Source: Maridesulfovibrio ferrireducens (GTDB taxonomy: Bacteria; Desulfobacterota; Desulfovibrionia; Desulfovibrionales; Desulfovibrionaceae). From it: a stretch of DNA of 64,000 nt. Under the pieces are notes generated by a model, which worked only from the letters and a program-made list of their open reading frames with translations, had not been told where the DNA came from and ran no database searches. Positions within the stretch are counted from its first letter, which is position 1. Each line of letters begins with the position of its first letter. A program made the translations under genes and the position numbers. The stretch spans positions 1 through 64,000 of the forward strand of contig NZ_FNGA01000006.1 of NCBI RefSeq assembly GCF_900101105.1, in the 5' to 3' direction. Shown here in pieces: positions 1-15,000 of the stretch.

Positions 1-3000
1 CTGACGGTAAATGGGAAATCGCTCAAAATGATTTGAATCTGGATGACGGCAAGTATTCCGTAGAAGTTTATGCGGAAGATCTGGCGGGTAACAAGTCTGT
101 TGTCAAAACAATAGAAATAACCATTGATAACGAAATTGCGACCCCGACAATTCAACTGAACAGTGACGACAACACCAATTTTAAAGACGACAACTGCACT
201 TCTGAAGACCAACCGACATTGGAAGGAACAGCAGATGCGAACACAAAGCTGACCCTTACCATTGGGGGGCTTGCTCCTATATTGTTGACTGCGGATGAAC
301 ACGGAGCCTGGCACTACACTCCTTCATCTACATTGGATGATGGAAACTATGCAGTATCTATTACTTCAGAGGATAAAGCAGGAAATACCGCAAGCAGAGA
401 TCTTACTCCGAACCTGATTATCGATACAGTAAATCCACCCTCCCCCGGCGTGGCTTTCACAGATTCCGGCCTTGACAGCGATAACATTACCAACGTTGCA
501 GATCTGACAGGCTCATTTGATCTGGATGATGTTAATCAGGTGCTGATTACGCTTGATGGAAACACAAGCAACCAATACGAAGCGGTTCTAAATCCCAATG
601 GAACATGGAAACTGAACCTCAGTGATCACCCTGTACTTAATTCAAACATGACTCAGGGCGAGCACACTTATACGGTCATATCCAAAGACCTCGCCGGAAA
701 TGAATCCGCTCCGACTGATATTACTTTCACCTATGACTCAATAGATCCTATTTTCAGTGTGAATCTTGAAGACGGGCTATCTTCCGGTGAATATGACAAT
801 ATTACCAATGACACCACTGCGACATTAACCGGAAGCGGTGATGAAGGGTTATATTTCAAAATCACCGCAAACGGTGAACAACATAAATTTTTTGAACCAA
901 ATGGGGCGTGGAATTTCACTTTCGATTCCAGCACGGTTCATCTGAACGAAGGAGAAAACTTCGTCACTGTTGAAGCTGAAGACGGAGCCGGAAACGTCAC
1001 AACTAAGACCATTAATATTTATCTTGATACCGGTGCTCCTGAAAAACCATTCATGGAACTTGCAGACGGATATGACAGCAATATCGACGGTGATAATATC
1101 ACCAACAAAGATTCGCTCGTCCTTAAAGGAACCACTGAACCAGACAGCACCGTCAATCTGATTCTGAACGGCATAACCTATTCTGTTACTGCTGACGCAG
1201 CCGGAAACTGGGTGTCGCAGGAAATCCCCAACTCCGCACTGAATTCAGATGGAACTTATACTTTTAAAGCCACTGCAACTGATTCCGCAGGTAATGTTTC
1301 TGAAATAAGTGAACTGCCCGTCGTAATTGACCGAACCACGGTACAACCGACAGTAGTTTTGGACAGCAGTTCCAATTCCGGTGACACTTCGGACAATATA
1401 ACCAATATCAGCAATGTTCTGCTAACCGGAACAGCAGAAGCTAAAAGTGTTATCGAAATTTATGTAACCAAGCCTGACGGTACGACAGTAAAACTCAATA
1501 CAGGTAACTCTGTAAAAGCAGACGACAGCGGCAACTGGGAATATCAGACTTCCGGCCTTGGAACTACGAATGGAACTTACAACGTCGTTGTAAAATCAAC
1601 CGACGAAGCTGGTAACCCTTCTGTAAACTCCAGTATGCTTGAGATAGAACTCGACAAAGAAATAAATGCTCCGACAATGATTCTCGACCCTGCGGATGAT
1701 ACCATCGGTAGTAACGGAGTTGCGGGTGATATGTACACCAGCGGTGGCGGAGATTCTAAACTTCTGCTCACCGGAACAACCGATTCCGACACAAAAACTC
1801 TTGAAATTTTCAGAGGTAATGAATCTCTAGGTTTTGCAACAATCGCTCTCAATGGAACGGACTGGACTTTTGAAGTCGATGCCACCGGATTTGTGGATGA
1901 TACCTACACATTCACAGCCACTGCAACGGACAAAGCAGACAACTCCGCGTCCAAGTCTCTGGAAATTACTCTGGACACAACAGATCCGACAAAAAGTACC
2001 ATTGACCTTGATGGTTCATCGGACCTCGGCAGATCGTCCACAGATAACATCACAAATGCAGAGATCTTAAAACTGAAAGGGAATATTACTGAGACTGAAG
2101 ACGCAGTCAGCGTTTATATATATGAAGACGGGGTCTATCTCGGGGAAGCTGTCATTGACGGAAAAACATGGAGCTTCACCTATCCAGCGGACGCAAGTAA
2201 AGCTGGAGTAGGCAATCACAACTTTACGGCCGTAGTAGAAGATTACGCCGGAAACAGATCTATTGTTTCCGACACTCTGACTGTGGAAGTAGATTACGAC
2301 ACTACGAATCCGACCATTGATTTGAACACGGCGTCTGATTCCACAGGTCCGGCAAGTACCGGCGGAACCAAAACAGACAACCTCACTAATGAAAAGTTCC
2401 TGACCTTTGACGGAACAGATGCGGAACCGTTTTCAACAGTATCCATTGTCTATGAAGGAAATATTATCGGCTATACCATTGCCGACGAGCACGGTAACTG
2501 GACCAAGGCTATCAACACCACGGATTATGATGACGGGGTGCATGATTTCTATGCCCGCTCCGAAGATATTGCGGGCAACGTCTCGGATGACATTCTTCAA
2601 AGAGTAACAATTGACCGTACGGCCCCTACTCAAGCGGAGGCCGGACTTTCCGATGCGACTGACAGCGGAAGATTCGACAATGATGATATTTCAAAAGAAC
2701 AAGATGTAGTCCTCACAGGTCGACTCGGCGAAGCCGCTGTTGAAGTGCGGGTATTCCAAGACGGAATTCTTAGAAATACTGCGGATATAAAAACAGATGT
2801 TAACGGTTCATACTGGGAATACGATTATGATTCCATTGCAGAAGGTAAATACAATTTCAAAATTGAAGTTGAAGATGCTGCCGGAAACGTCACCACATCT
2901 GAAATTTTTGATGTAACAATTGACCGTACCAATGCGGGAACTACTATTGCTCTGGATACCAGCACAAATACATCCGGTAACATAGGAACCAATCACGACC

Positions 3001-6000
3001 TTCTCACTTCATCAAACAAACTACTGATCACAGGTGTGACCGAAGGTTCTTCCGAAGTATATATAACTCTCAACGGAACACAGGTCGGATCCACTGTAAT
3101 TGCAAACTCACTTACGGGTGAATGGTCTATTGAAATAGATGCAACTGCTTACCCTGATGCAACTTACCAATTCACAGCTCATACAACCGACTTAGCCGGT
3201 AATGAGCAGACCAACCCATTCAGTGTTGAGGTAGACCGCACACCTCCGGCTGCCACTCAGGTTGACCTTGACGCTGCAAGCGATCTCGGAATTTTAGATA
3301 ATGATAATATAACCAGCGCAACCTCAGTCACCTTAAAAGGGACTCTGTCCCCGGATGATGCAGGCCCGGACGCGGTAGCTATTTATATATTTGAAGAAGG
3401 CAACATAAATTCCATAGGACAGGCAACTGTGGTAGGAACGTCATGGTCCTTCACCTATGATCCTGCCGAGGGAGAACACAATTATTATGCCAGAGCAGTT
3501 GATAATGCTGGAAACTTCATAGACTCGGCAACTCCGCTGACAGTAATTGTCGACCATACTCTACCCTCATCAAGTATTGATCTTAATGACGGGTCCGATT
3601 CCTTTGACACTGAGGCCGGCGGAACAAATACTGATAATTATACAAACGAAGAAACTCTGAACCTTACAATCAGCAGTAATTCGGACACCGCAACTGTTGA
3701 AATTTTCAAAGTTGTCGGAACAACATACACATCCCTCGGTTTTGCCTCGAAAGTTGGCGGAGACTGGATTTTTGAAGTTCAAAATATCGCTATTGATACA
3801 GACGGAACATACAAGTTTGTAGCTCAAGCTACAGATATAGCCGGAAACGTCGAGGATATATCAACCGACGCAGGCATCAGTATAACAGTCGACAGAACTC
3901 CGCCGACTCAGCCGACGCTTGATCTGCATGAAGATTCCGACACATCGGAAAGTCATAATTTAATAGGTAATGATCATGACAACTACACAAAATCCGACAC
4001 CCTTCTTCTGAAAGGAACAGCCGGAGCTGGCGATCCTGTAGACCTATATCTGACTGTCGCAGGCGGCGCAGAAACACTGATTGGTACTATTTACGCAGAC
4101 AGTGTTACCGGTTTGTGGGAATATTCTTACGACTCCACAAATAACGGATTGGCGGGAAAAGAATCCCTCAATTTCAGAGCTGTTGCCAGTGACAAGGCGA
4201 ATAACACAGCTGAAACGAATCTTGTTGTTGATGTTGACCGCACTTTGCCCGCAGCACCCACCATTGAACTTGATAATATGGACGGGTCGACTGACGCAAC
4301 TTATGATGCCATCGTCAAACATACTGAAGCTACCCTCAAAGGAGTCGTCACCGAAGGCGGAGATGACCTGATTGTAACCATCTATAAAATCGACGGTGCA
4401 ACCAGAACAGAACTTGCCAACAGTGCGACTGATTCCGACGCTGACGGGACAAATGATGTTACCATCACTAATAACGGTGACGGAACATTTACCTGGTCTT
4501 ATGATTACGGAAGTATTGATGAAGGGTCATACAAATTTATTGCCGTTGCCGAAGACGTCGCAGGTAACCACTCAGAATCTGATCAATATTCAGTTCTGGT
4601 TGACCGCGACGTAACTCCTCCGACTATTGACCTTATAGATGAATCGGACAGTTTCGGTATCGGAACCCTCGGCTCCAATACTGACAATATCACAAATAAA
4701 ACGACTATCACCCTTAAGGGAACTACCGACACAGACAGTACGGTTGAAATATTCAATACTAACGATCTGGTAAATCCGATTGCAACACTTACTCCTGATG
4801 CAGACGGTAACTGGACTCTTGAGAATCTTGATGTCTCCGGCCTTAACGGGGAAATATCCTTTGTTGCCAAAGCCACTGACCACGCTGGCAACACCGCTGA
4901 TTCAGTTCAGAATCTGGATTTGACTTTTGACAGAGTAAACAGCGGCGTCACCATTGATCTGGCTACCGTATCAGACTCCGAAGGACATACTGGAACCTCT
5001 GTAGATAATCTTACCAATAAGGATACCATTGTCCTTGAAGGTACTGCCGATCTCGGAACATATATCACTGTCCTTATCGGTGATACCGTTATCGGAAGTG
5101 TGGCAACCGACGCCACCGGACACTGGACACTGCCTAATGTTTCTACCGGAACTTACGGAGATGCAGGTCTTGAAACTATCACTTATACGGTCAAATCTGT
5201 AGATGCTGCAAACAACCCTGCAACATCAAGCATAGACATTAATTTTGATAAAGTTCCGCCGAGCACTCCTGATATCCAGTTAACAGTGGCAACTGATACC
5301 GGAGACGACCACACTGACGGGCTGACCAATGCCAACCCGGTAGTACTCACAGGATCAATCGCAGAAAACGACGGCTCCGTAGGCGTTGAAATCTACCGTG
5401 TAAACGGTTCCGGTACTTTGGTTTATGTCGCTGATGCTGATTCTGTTACCGATGGGACATGGAGTTTCGAATATAATCTTTCAGACGGAGAAATAGACTA
5501 TACCTTTGTAGCCCGAGCCGTAGACAATGCCGGAAACTATTCCGACTCACCACAATTTGTCGTAAGTTATGACAATTCTCTTCAAATTCCTGAATTAGAC
5601 CTTCAAGCCGGAAGTGATACTTACGGCGTAACGGATCACGGCGTTGATGTCGGTTCAGACTCTGACAACATCACACAGGCTCGTGTGGATGGAACTCTTG
5701 TTTTCGATATTAAGTCAGGACAGGAAAACACTGTCGAGCTGTATAAGGCCGACGCAGCAGGAAATCCCACAGGCGCGGCGCTTACTGTAGATTCCGGCAA
5801 TCTTATATACATTTCCGCCACCGGCACATGGCAGTTGACCTATGACGCTTCATCTCTGCCTAACGGCGAACATGAATTTGTCACTAAGGTTACCGACACT
5901 GCGGGCAACAGCCGCGTCTCGGAAGTTCTTGATGTTACTCTTGACCGCACCATAGATCAGACAACCATCGACATGCTCGACACGTCTGATTCCTCCGGTA

Positions 6001-9000
6001 ACGAAGGTACAGCTCAGGACAACCAGACCAGATTCTCCACCACAACTTTCAACGGAGATGCCGAAGCCGATTCCATTGTTGAAATATTCAGGAACGGAAC
6101 TTACATAGCAACCGTTACCGCAGATGTTCACGGCAAATGGGAACACGCCGCAACCTTTGACGCCAGTGATGCTGACGGCGAATACAATTTTACAGCTGTC
6201 GCTGTTGATGCCGCAGGTAACAGGTCCGCGACCGGAAACCTTGTTGTTACCCGCGACACAACAATTGTTGACGCCCCGTCTATTACTTTAGCAGATGCAA
6301 GCAACACCGGAAGCCAAAGCGACACAATAACCAAACTTGACCAGATTACCCTCACAGGTAAATTTGCTTCATATAATCCGACAACTGACCCTGTTGCGGT
6401 CTTTCTGTACGTTGATGGAATCAAAGCCGCCGGTGAAGCGACCATCTCCCTCGTGGGAACAGAATACGTGTGGGAATACCCCGGTATTGATGTCACACAC
6501 GGTGATCACGACTTCTATGTTGTCATTGAAGATAATGCCGGAAACACCAATCAGTCCTCATCACTGACAGTCACGGTCGATACTCAACTTGCAGACCCGA
6601 CTATTGAACTTTTTGAGGATCATAATACTTATGGTGAATACTACGGCGACAACACAGACAAATATACGTCGCTCACTAAATTTAAACTTTTAGGTGATGC
6701 TGAAAAAGACAGCTCCGTAACTATCTCTGTAACAGGCAGTGACGGTGTTAAGCATGAACTGGGCACAGTCACTGCAACAGACGGAACATGGGAATATGCC
6801 GTTGACAGTGAATGGGTAAACGATTCAGACACCTTCAACTTTGAAGCAAAAGTTGTCGATATTGCAGGCAATGACAAGACTGTTGATCTTGAACTGGTTG
6901 TCGATAAAGATTTCCCTGTACTCGGCGATCCTGCAATCTCTCTCGATAGTGACACAGGTATAGCGGACAATAAAACCAACTCACAATATCTTGTACTCAA
7001 GGGCCAATTAAACGACCCAAGTGATGATGTCGTTGTTTACCTTAAAAACGGTGACGACATTGTCGGGCAGGCTGATATAAACGCTGCCACGGGTGAATGG
7101 ACCTACAACTACGCAGATACCAGTGTAGAACTTGATCAGGGCACATACAATTTCAGTATTCTCGTGCAGGATAAAGCAGGTAACACAACTTATTCTGACC
7201 CGTTAGCCGTAACAGTTGACCGTGATATCAATGCGCCGGACATAAGCCTCGACGACAGCACGGATACAACAGGCGGACCTGCCGGAGTTGTCGGAGATGA
7301 TTACACCGGATTCGTTGACGGCAATGGAAATATCCTGAATCTGCGTGTTAGCGGAGATTCTGACAGTACCATCAAAGTATTTCTCAAAGTCTCCGGCGGT
7401 GATGATCTTTATGTAGGCACTTCGACTGTAGACTCAAACGGTGACTGGTCATTGGTCCCCTTTGATGCGACAGGCTATGCCGGACAGACTACAGATCTAA
7501 CCTTTGTTGCGGTTTCTACTGACGGAGCCGGAAACACAGATTCAACAGAGTATTCATTTACTCTCGATGATGTAAATCCGGTTGCCGGAATCATTGACCT
7601 TGCTGATGCTTCCGACCTTGGAAAAGACGGACACGATGAAATTACCAATGCTAAAGAGATTCTCTTAACCGGAACTCTTGCAGAAGGTGCAGATGCGGTT
7701 AAAGTCACAATCTTTGATGGTACAACAGAACTCGGCCTTGCAGACGTAACCGGAAATGCAACCGATGGTTACAAGTGGAGCTTCACTGTCGGCAATGACG
7801 ACTCTATGCTGAACTACATAGCCGAAGGAGATCATTCCTTTTCAGCCGTTGTTGAAGATAACGCAGGAAACCAGACCACTCTTGCCGCACTTCCTGTTGA
7901 AATCGACCGAACACTTGCAGCACCCGACTTTCAGCTTGATTCAGACTCTGCCGGAAATGTCGGAACCACGAGTGACAAACTCACCAATATTGAAAGCCTT
8001 CAATTCTCTGGATCAACTGACACAGACAGCACTGTTGAAATATTCTACGGCACACGTTCACTCGGTAATGCTACCATAGACGCAGCCACCGGAGATTACA
8101 CCTTTGCAATTAATATCAACGGGGATGCTGATTTTGCAGATGACGGAGAATACACTCTCTCCGCCGTTGCCACTGATATTGCAGGGAATATAAATTCAAC
8201 AGATCTCACCATAACACTGGATAGAGAAATTCCGGCTTCAACCATTGATCTTGAAGCGACATCAGACAGTTATTTCGATAACCCGGACGGTGCAAATACC
8301 GGAACAGACTCCGACAACACGACGAGTCAAACAAGCTTGGAACTGACTGGTAAAATAGCCACAGACAGCACAATTTCTTTATATCTCGGATCAGTTCTTA
8401 TCGCCGAAGTCGACCCTTCGTCCGGCTCTGTTGCCGGAATAACTATTGATGCGTCCGGGAACTGGTCCACCACAATTGATGTCAGTTCTTACGTGGCTGA
8501 CGGAGAGACCAAGGATCTTACCATTGAAGCTAGAGTGGAAGACAACGCTAACAACCATAATACTTCCACGCACGACATAACTGTTGACCGCACCACTCCG
8601 GATGCAACCACAGTAAATATTGCCACCGGAAGCGACACAGGTTCATCCGCCGATGATAACAACACAAAAGGGGCCCCGCTTGTTCTTACCGGAGCCGTTG
8701 CCGAAGACAGTGATGCTGTTTCAGTCTATCTTTATGATGACGATGTCTTTGTAGGTGAAACCACCATAGACAATGACACAAACACATGGACTTACAGCTA
8801 CACTCCAGCAGAAGGTGAACGCAAACTCACTGCATATGTAGTTGATAATGCGGGCAACAAGTCCGATGAATCAACAGAGCTGGTTGTAACAGTCGACAGA
8901 ACGTTTGAAACTTTAAGTCTGAATCTTATGGATGTTTCAGATTCTTCGGGCAACGAGCCTGATGGAACAAACACAGACAACCGGACCAACGCAAAAGTTC

Positions 9001-12000
9001 TTTCTTTTGACGGTGAAGCCGACGCCGGAAGCACAGTAACACTGACTGTCCAAGGTACTGCGATTGAGTACACATACACTGTCGGCAGTGACAAACAATG
9101 GAACATTGACATACCGGAAGATGTTTCCACTGCGCTCAATGACGGAAACTATAAAATAGTAGCGGTTGCAGAAGATCTTGCGGGTAATTCTTTAACAAAA
9201 GAATTGGACATTACCATAGACCGCACCGCACCTGTTGCACACGCGCCTTCTCTTACTGACGCAACAGACCTTGGACATGACACTGATGATAATATTACCA
9301 GTGCTACAAATATCGTACTTGAAGGAACACTTGAAGAAAGTTCGAATGATGTTTCCGTACATGTCTACCTTGTAAACGGAGAGAACACCGCCGAGCAGCT
9401 CAAAGCAATGACTGCTCTCGGTGAGGCTACCATCAATGCAGACAAGACATGGACCTTCAGCGGAGACAGTCTTAACGGCCTCGACGGAACATATAAATAT
9501 CAGATTCTGGTGGAAGATAACGCCGGAAACATTACCGCCTCCTCGATGCAGGAAGTTGTGGTTGATATCAGCGCCCCTGCTGTTGATATTGATCTTCATA
9601 CCGACTCAGACTCGAAAGGTCAGCATGTCGGCACCGATACAGACAATATTACCAATGCTGAAAATCTCACTCTCACAGGAGAGGTTGAAGAAGGAAGCAT
9701 CGTAAAAATTTACAACAGCGCAGATACTTTTAATGACAGCACATATGTAACCACAGCGATCGTCACAACTGTAGACGGTGTAACGACATGGACAGCACAA
9801 GTCGGTACGACAGAGAATACATATGAAGTAATGAATCTCACCGCTGTTGCAGAAGATCTGGCAGGTAACACGGCTCCGGCAACCATTTCTGTAACTTCTG
9901 ACCGTGTAGATCCTGAAAAGCCGACTTTGGATCTGGATGACATTTCCAACTCTGCCGACAAGAGTGATTCGCTTACCAATTCCAAGCTTATCAAATTAAA
10001 TATCGGCAATGTCGTAGAAGCTTCTGACAAAGTTTCCGTCACACTGTTTGAAGGTGATACTGAAATAGGTGAAGCCGAGTATAATGCCGGTTCAGGATGG
10101 CACTATATTTTCAATGACAGTGATGCACATGCCGATAACAATCTTGGTGAAGGGAACCATGTCTTTAAAGTCCGCATTCAGGATGAAGCCGGAAATGAAA
10201 CATGGTCCGATGTCCTTGATATCACCGTTGACCGGACCATCGCAGATACATCCATCAACCTTGATTCCGACACCATGGGCGGACAAGGCACAAACGATGA
10301 TAATCTGACCAACGCCACCACACTTAATTTCAGTGGAGATACCGATTTATCCGGCGACAGTGAATTTAAAGTCTACCTTGTAAACAGCGACAACTCGCTG
10401 ACAGAAGTTGCAGGAACCCTTAATTATTCAACCGGAGGTTCTGACTGGTCTCTTGAAATGGATGCCTCCGGTTTTGACGACGGAACCTATACTTTCAGAG
10501 GCATAACAACTGACAATGCAGGCAACGAAAGTCATGCTGATGTTGTTATTGAAATAGACAGAAGCATCACCAACCCGACTTTTATTTTAAATACTGAATC
10601 GGACCTCGGCCGTGAGGACGACGACAAGATCACAAATGCAACTGATCTGGTTTTCACTGGAACTTCGGATTTAGGAGACACTGTAACTGTCTATAAAGTT
10701 TATGAAAACGGAACCAAAGCAGAAGTGGGAAGTTTTGTTGCTGAGAACGCAAACTGGACTTACACAATCGGCAGTTCAGCCCATGCTGACAATGCCGATA
10801 AAACACAGATTGATGCTAACGGCTCCTACACTTTCCATATAGAAACTGAAGATAATGCCGGCAACTCTAATTCATCAGCATCTATTCCCGTTGAAATAGA
10901 CAGAGAAATAGCCAAGCCCGGCGATATTGATCTGGAAACAGCATCCGATTCAGATTATCAGGATGGTAGTTTCACTTTCGGTAACAATAGTGACAACTTA
11001 ACAAACAAAGATAATATAACTTTGACCGGAACAGTTGAAGCTGGTTCCGAAGTTTATCTCTATATCGAAGGAGTGGATACACCTGTAGGTTCAGTAACCC
11101 TTGCTGATGATGCGACAAGCTGGAGTATCACTGTTCCTAAGAGTTCCATACCCGACAATACCGAGTATAAGTTTTATGTAAAAGCCATCGATATTGCAGG
11201 CAATGAATCTGTAACGTCAGAAAATATCACAGTCACTGTCGATCGAGTTGATCCAGTTGACCCGGTAATCTCCATGGCAACCGCTCATGCTGATATTGAT
11301 GACGGCATAAACGAAGGTGTATACACAAATATAACCAAACCTTCCTTTAATTTAAGCAACCTTGAAGAAGGAACCAAGCTTAATATAAAAGTAGACGGCG
11401 TAACCGTAGATTCACCAATTGTCGGAGCAGATGGCACATACACATACGACGACACCACATTTACCACTAACGGAGAACACAACATATCCGTAACTGCGGT
11501 AGATGAAGCTGGTAATTCTTCGCAGACAGTAACTTATACTTTCAATGTGGACACCTCCGCAGAACCGATATCAGGAGTATCACTCTCTGACATATCCAAT
11601 TCCGGAGCATTGAGTGATGTCCTCACCAATGTCACCCGCCCGCAAATTGAAGGTAAGGCGGAAGCCGGATCAACTGTTGAAGTAACTATCAACGGTGAGA
11701 CCGGAACTACAACCGCAAACGGTTCAGGGGACTGGGTATATGCGGTTCCTGACTCTCAGGATGAACTTGGTGAAGGTGACTATACAGCCACCATCACATC
11801 AACCGACTACGCCGGTAACTCTGCGACCACTACTTATGATTTCGAAATTGATGAAAGCGTAGATTCCACCGGCTTTAATATGCTTGCCGGAGATGGAAAC
11901 GACTCAGGCTTTGAAAACAATGACCATAACACGCAGAATACGACACCAACTTTTACTTGGATCGCAAAAGAAGATTTAACTGCAACGATCTCAGTGTATG

Positions 12001-15000
12001 ACAAAGATGATAATACTCTGATTAAAACCTTCACGGTAAATTCACCAACCGGAAATAATACATGGAGTATCCCCGGTGAAGAATCCCTTGATGACGGCAA
12101 TTACAGGGTAGAAGCTGTTTTCAAAGATGTGTCCGACAACATTTCCGCCACAGAAATCGTCAGTGACCTTGTCGTTGATAATATCGGTCCTGCTGTTGAA
12201 GTTAACCTGCACAACGACTCCGACGCAGGTACCAAAGGCGACTGGACCACGAATGGTAATGTTGCAAACTTGACTTTAACCGGATCTACCGAAGGCGGAT
12301 CCCGTCTCTATATCTCCGTCAACGGAGTTCAGGTTAATACCGAAGGAACAGGTTATTTAACTGTCGACGGTAGCGGAAACTGGTCTTACACCCTGCCCGC
12401 AGATTCTGTTCACGACGGCGACAATCCCATCGAAGTTGTAACCGAAGATGTTGCCGGCAACAAAACTTCTATTGAAAAAACGCTTTCGATAGATCTTTCA
12501 GTTTCTCCGGAAGGTGAAGTTTTACTTAGTTCCGATCCTGTCTCAAATACCGGCGACACCACAGATAATATTACCAGCAACGAAAATCCGACTATAACAG
12601 GTAAAACCGAGCCGGGTTCAACAGTTACGTTATATTGGGAAGATGGGTCCGGACACAAAATTCTGGCAGGATCACATACAGCTCTGGCTGACGACGAAGG
12701 CAACTGGTCTATACAGGTTGATAAAGTAACCCTGAATGAAGGAGACAACACCTTCATAGCCGACATAGAAGACCATGCAGAAAACACGGCTTCTATAACG
12801 GGTGTAGTTGTAATAGATACAACCGCACCGAATAAAGACCTTTTGCTGACGGAAGTAAAAAGCTCTTCCGACACAGGTGAAAATACTTCTGACAGTTATA
12901 CAAGCGATGCAACTCCTGACCTCAAAGGTAGCGGAGCGGAAGCCAATACGGAAGTAATGGTATACGTTGACGGTGAACTATACGGAACTGTCACCGCGAA
13001 CGCTGCCGGAGAATGGGAGCTGCCCTTCCCCGCTGATAAAGGGGCCCTCTCTGAAGGCAACCACCTTGTTACTGTCAAAGACTATGACGTAGCGGGGAAT
13101 CTTTCCGAACATTCGAATCCGCTTACTATAACAATAGATAAAGCTGGAGATGTTCCGGTTATCGCTCTTGTTTCCGCCGATGACACCGGAGCTTCCAACA
13201 CGGATATGAAGACAAGTGTCCTTGACCCGACATTTCATATCACTCTGGAGCCTAATTCAGACAAGGCGGTTCTCACCATCCTTAACAGCGATGGTGACAC
13301 CATGTACTCTCTCACGGAAAACACACCTCCGGCAGATGGCATATGGGAACCGTCACTTTCTGATGCTTCAATAATTCTTCCCACAGGAACATACACAATC
13401 TCGGTTGTTGCGAACGACAAAGCAGGGAATCCTTCCACCCATTCAGAAACATTAACCATCGACGGAACTCCGCCTGATTTTGATTTTGAAATTGCAAACG
13501 ACACCGGACTCTTTGATAATGACAACATAGTAAATACAGAAATTGTAACCATACTCGGAACCAACGGGGAAACAGGTTCTGTCATCACAATTCTTGATGG
13601 TGAGGATGTTGTTTACTCAGCCGGAGCAGTAGATGCTAATGGAGACTGGACATTTTCCTTCCCCGCAGAAGCCGACGGAACGACAACAACACATACCTAC
13701 ACACTGCGGGCAACTGACAGCGTAGGAAATACTGTAGATAAAGTTCTCAATTATACGGTTGACCTTGTGGACCCCGCAGAACCCGGCGTAGATATGATGG
13801 AAGCGTTTGATTCCAAAGGAACATTCTTTGGAAGCGATACGGATGACATCACCAGTTCAAAAACTCCGCAGTTCAAGATCACGACAGAAGCCGATACTCA
13901 GGTTAAAATATTCCTGGACGGTTCCGCGACTCCTGCATTTACCCTTGAACCGGGAGCAAACACAGGCTCATACACTTATACGCAAGTCGACGAACTTACG
14001 GACGGAGATCACACTTATACTATAGTAAGTACTGACCGCGCCGGAAATAGCAGTACGACGACACTGCCTATTACTATTGACTCTTCGTATACTCCGGATC
14101 TTTCTGTTCAGCTTCATACTGATTCAGATTTCGGAATTTCAAGCTCAGACGGCCTGACGAATACAACCTCGCCTCAGCTTGTCGGAACTGCGGAAGCCGG
14201 AAGTGCTATCAGGGTATACATCAGCGGACCGCATTTAAACGAAACAGTAGCGGGAAGCAGTGCTGAACTCGGCAGTTTAAAATCAGAATTCATACTCCCG
14301 GACGGAACAACCTCATGGGACTATACTCCAAGCATTGTAACTGGCGACGGTTCATATAAAGTCACCGTTGTTTCGGAAGATAAAGCCGGGAACCCGCAAA
14401 CTGTCACAACAGTAATATCCATAGACACACAAGCTCCCGAGCTTCCTACTATGGAATTCGGAACCGGTGGGGATATTGATCCTTTAACCCCGAATATGAC
14501 CAAAGATGTTACTCCGATGCTTTCAGGAACAGCTGAATTTGATACAACAGTAACTGTTACTCTGGCATATGGCGGAGATGATGAATTCAGAAAATACTCT
14601 TTCAAAGTAGTAGATACGAACGACAACTGGACATTCCAGATTCCAGATTCGGATCAGCTTCCTAATGGGCCTTATGACGCAATCATAACCAGTACAGATG
14701 ATGCCGGTAACAGCAGTTCAAGCACAACCAGCCTTCTGGTCAGTGCGGTAGATCCCGAACCGCCCACCATCGGTTTGATAGAAGAAGATGATTCCAATGT
14801 TTTACAGGATGGAATAACAAACGTTAATGAAGACGTAACCCTGACAGGTATTGCCGAATCATTCACAGATGTTGAAATATACGACAAAAACAATGTCCTT
14901 GTTACAACAGTCAGATCTGCCGGTAACGGTATCTGGAAATGGGATCTTCCTGAAAACGCAGAAGGCGAAGTTGCCGACGGTGATTATTCCTACTACGTCA

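Noticed and set aside
33-35. TTG at 33 as the start of the adhesin gene
   Set aside because: Sequence before it in the same frame already reads as an Ig module (DGKWEIAQ), so the frame continues past the left edge.
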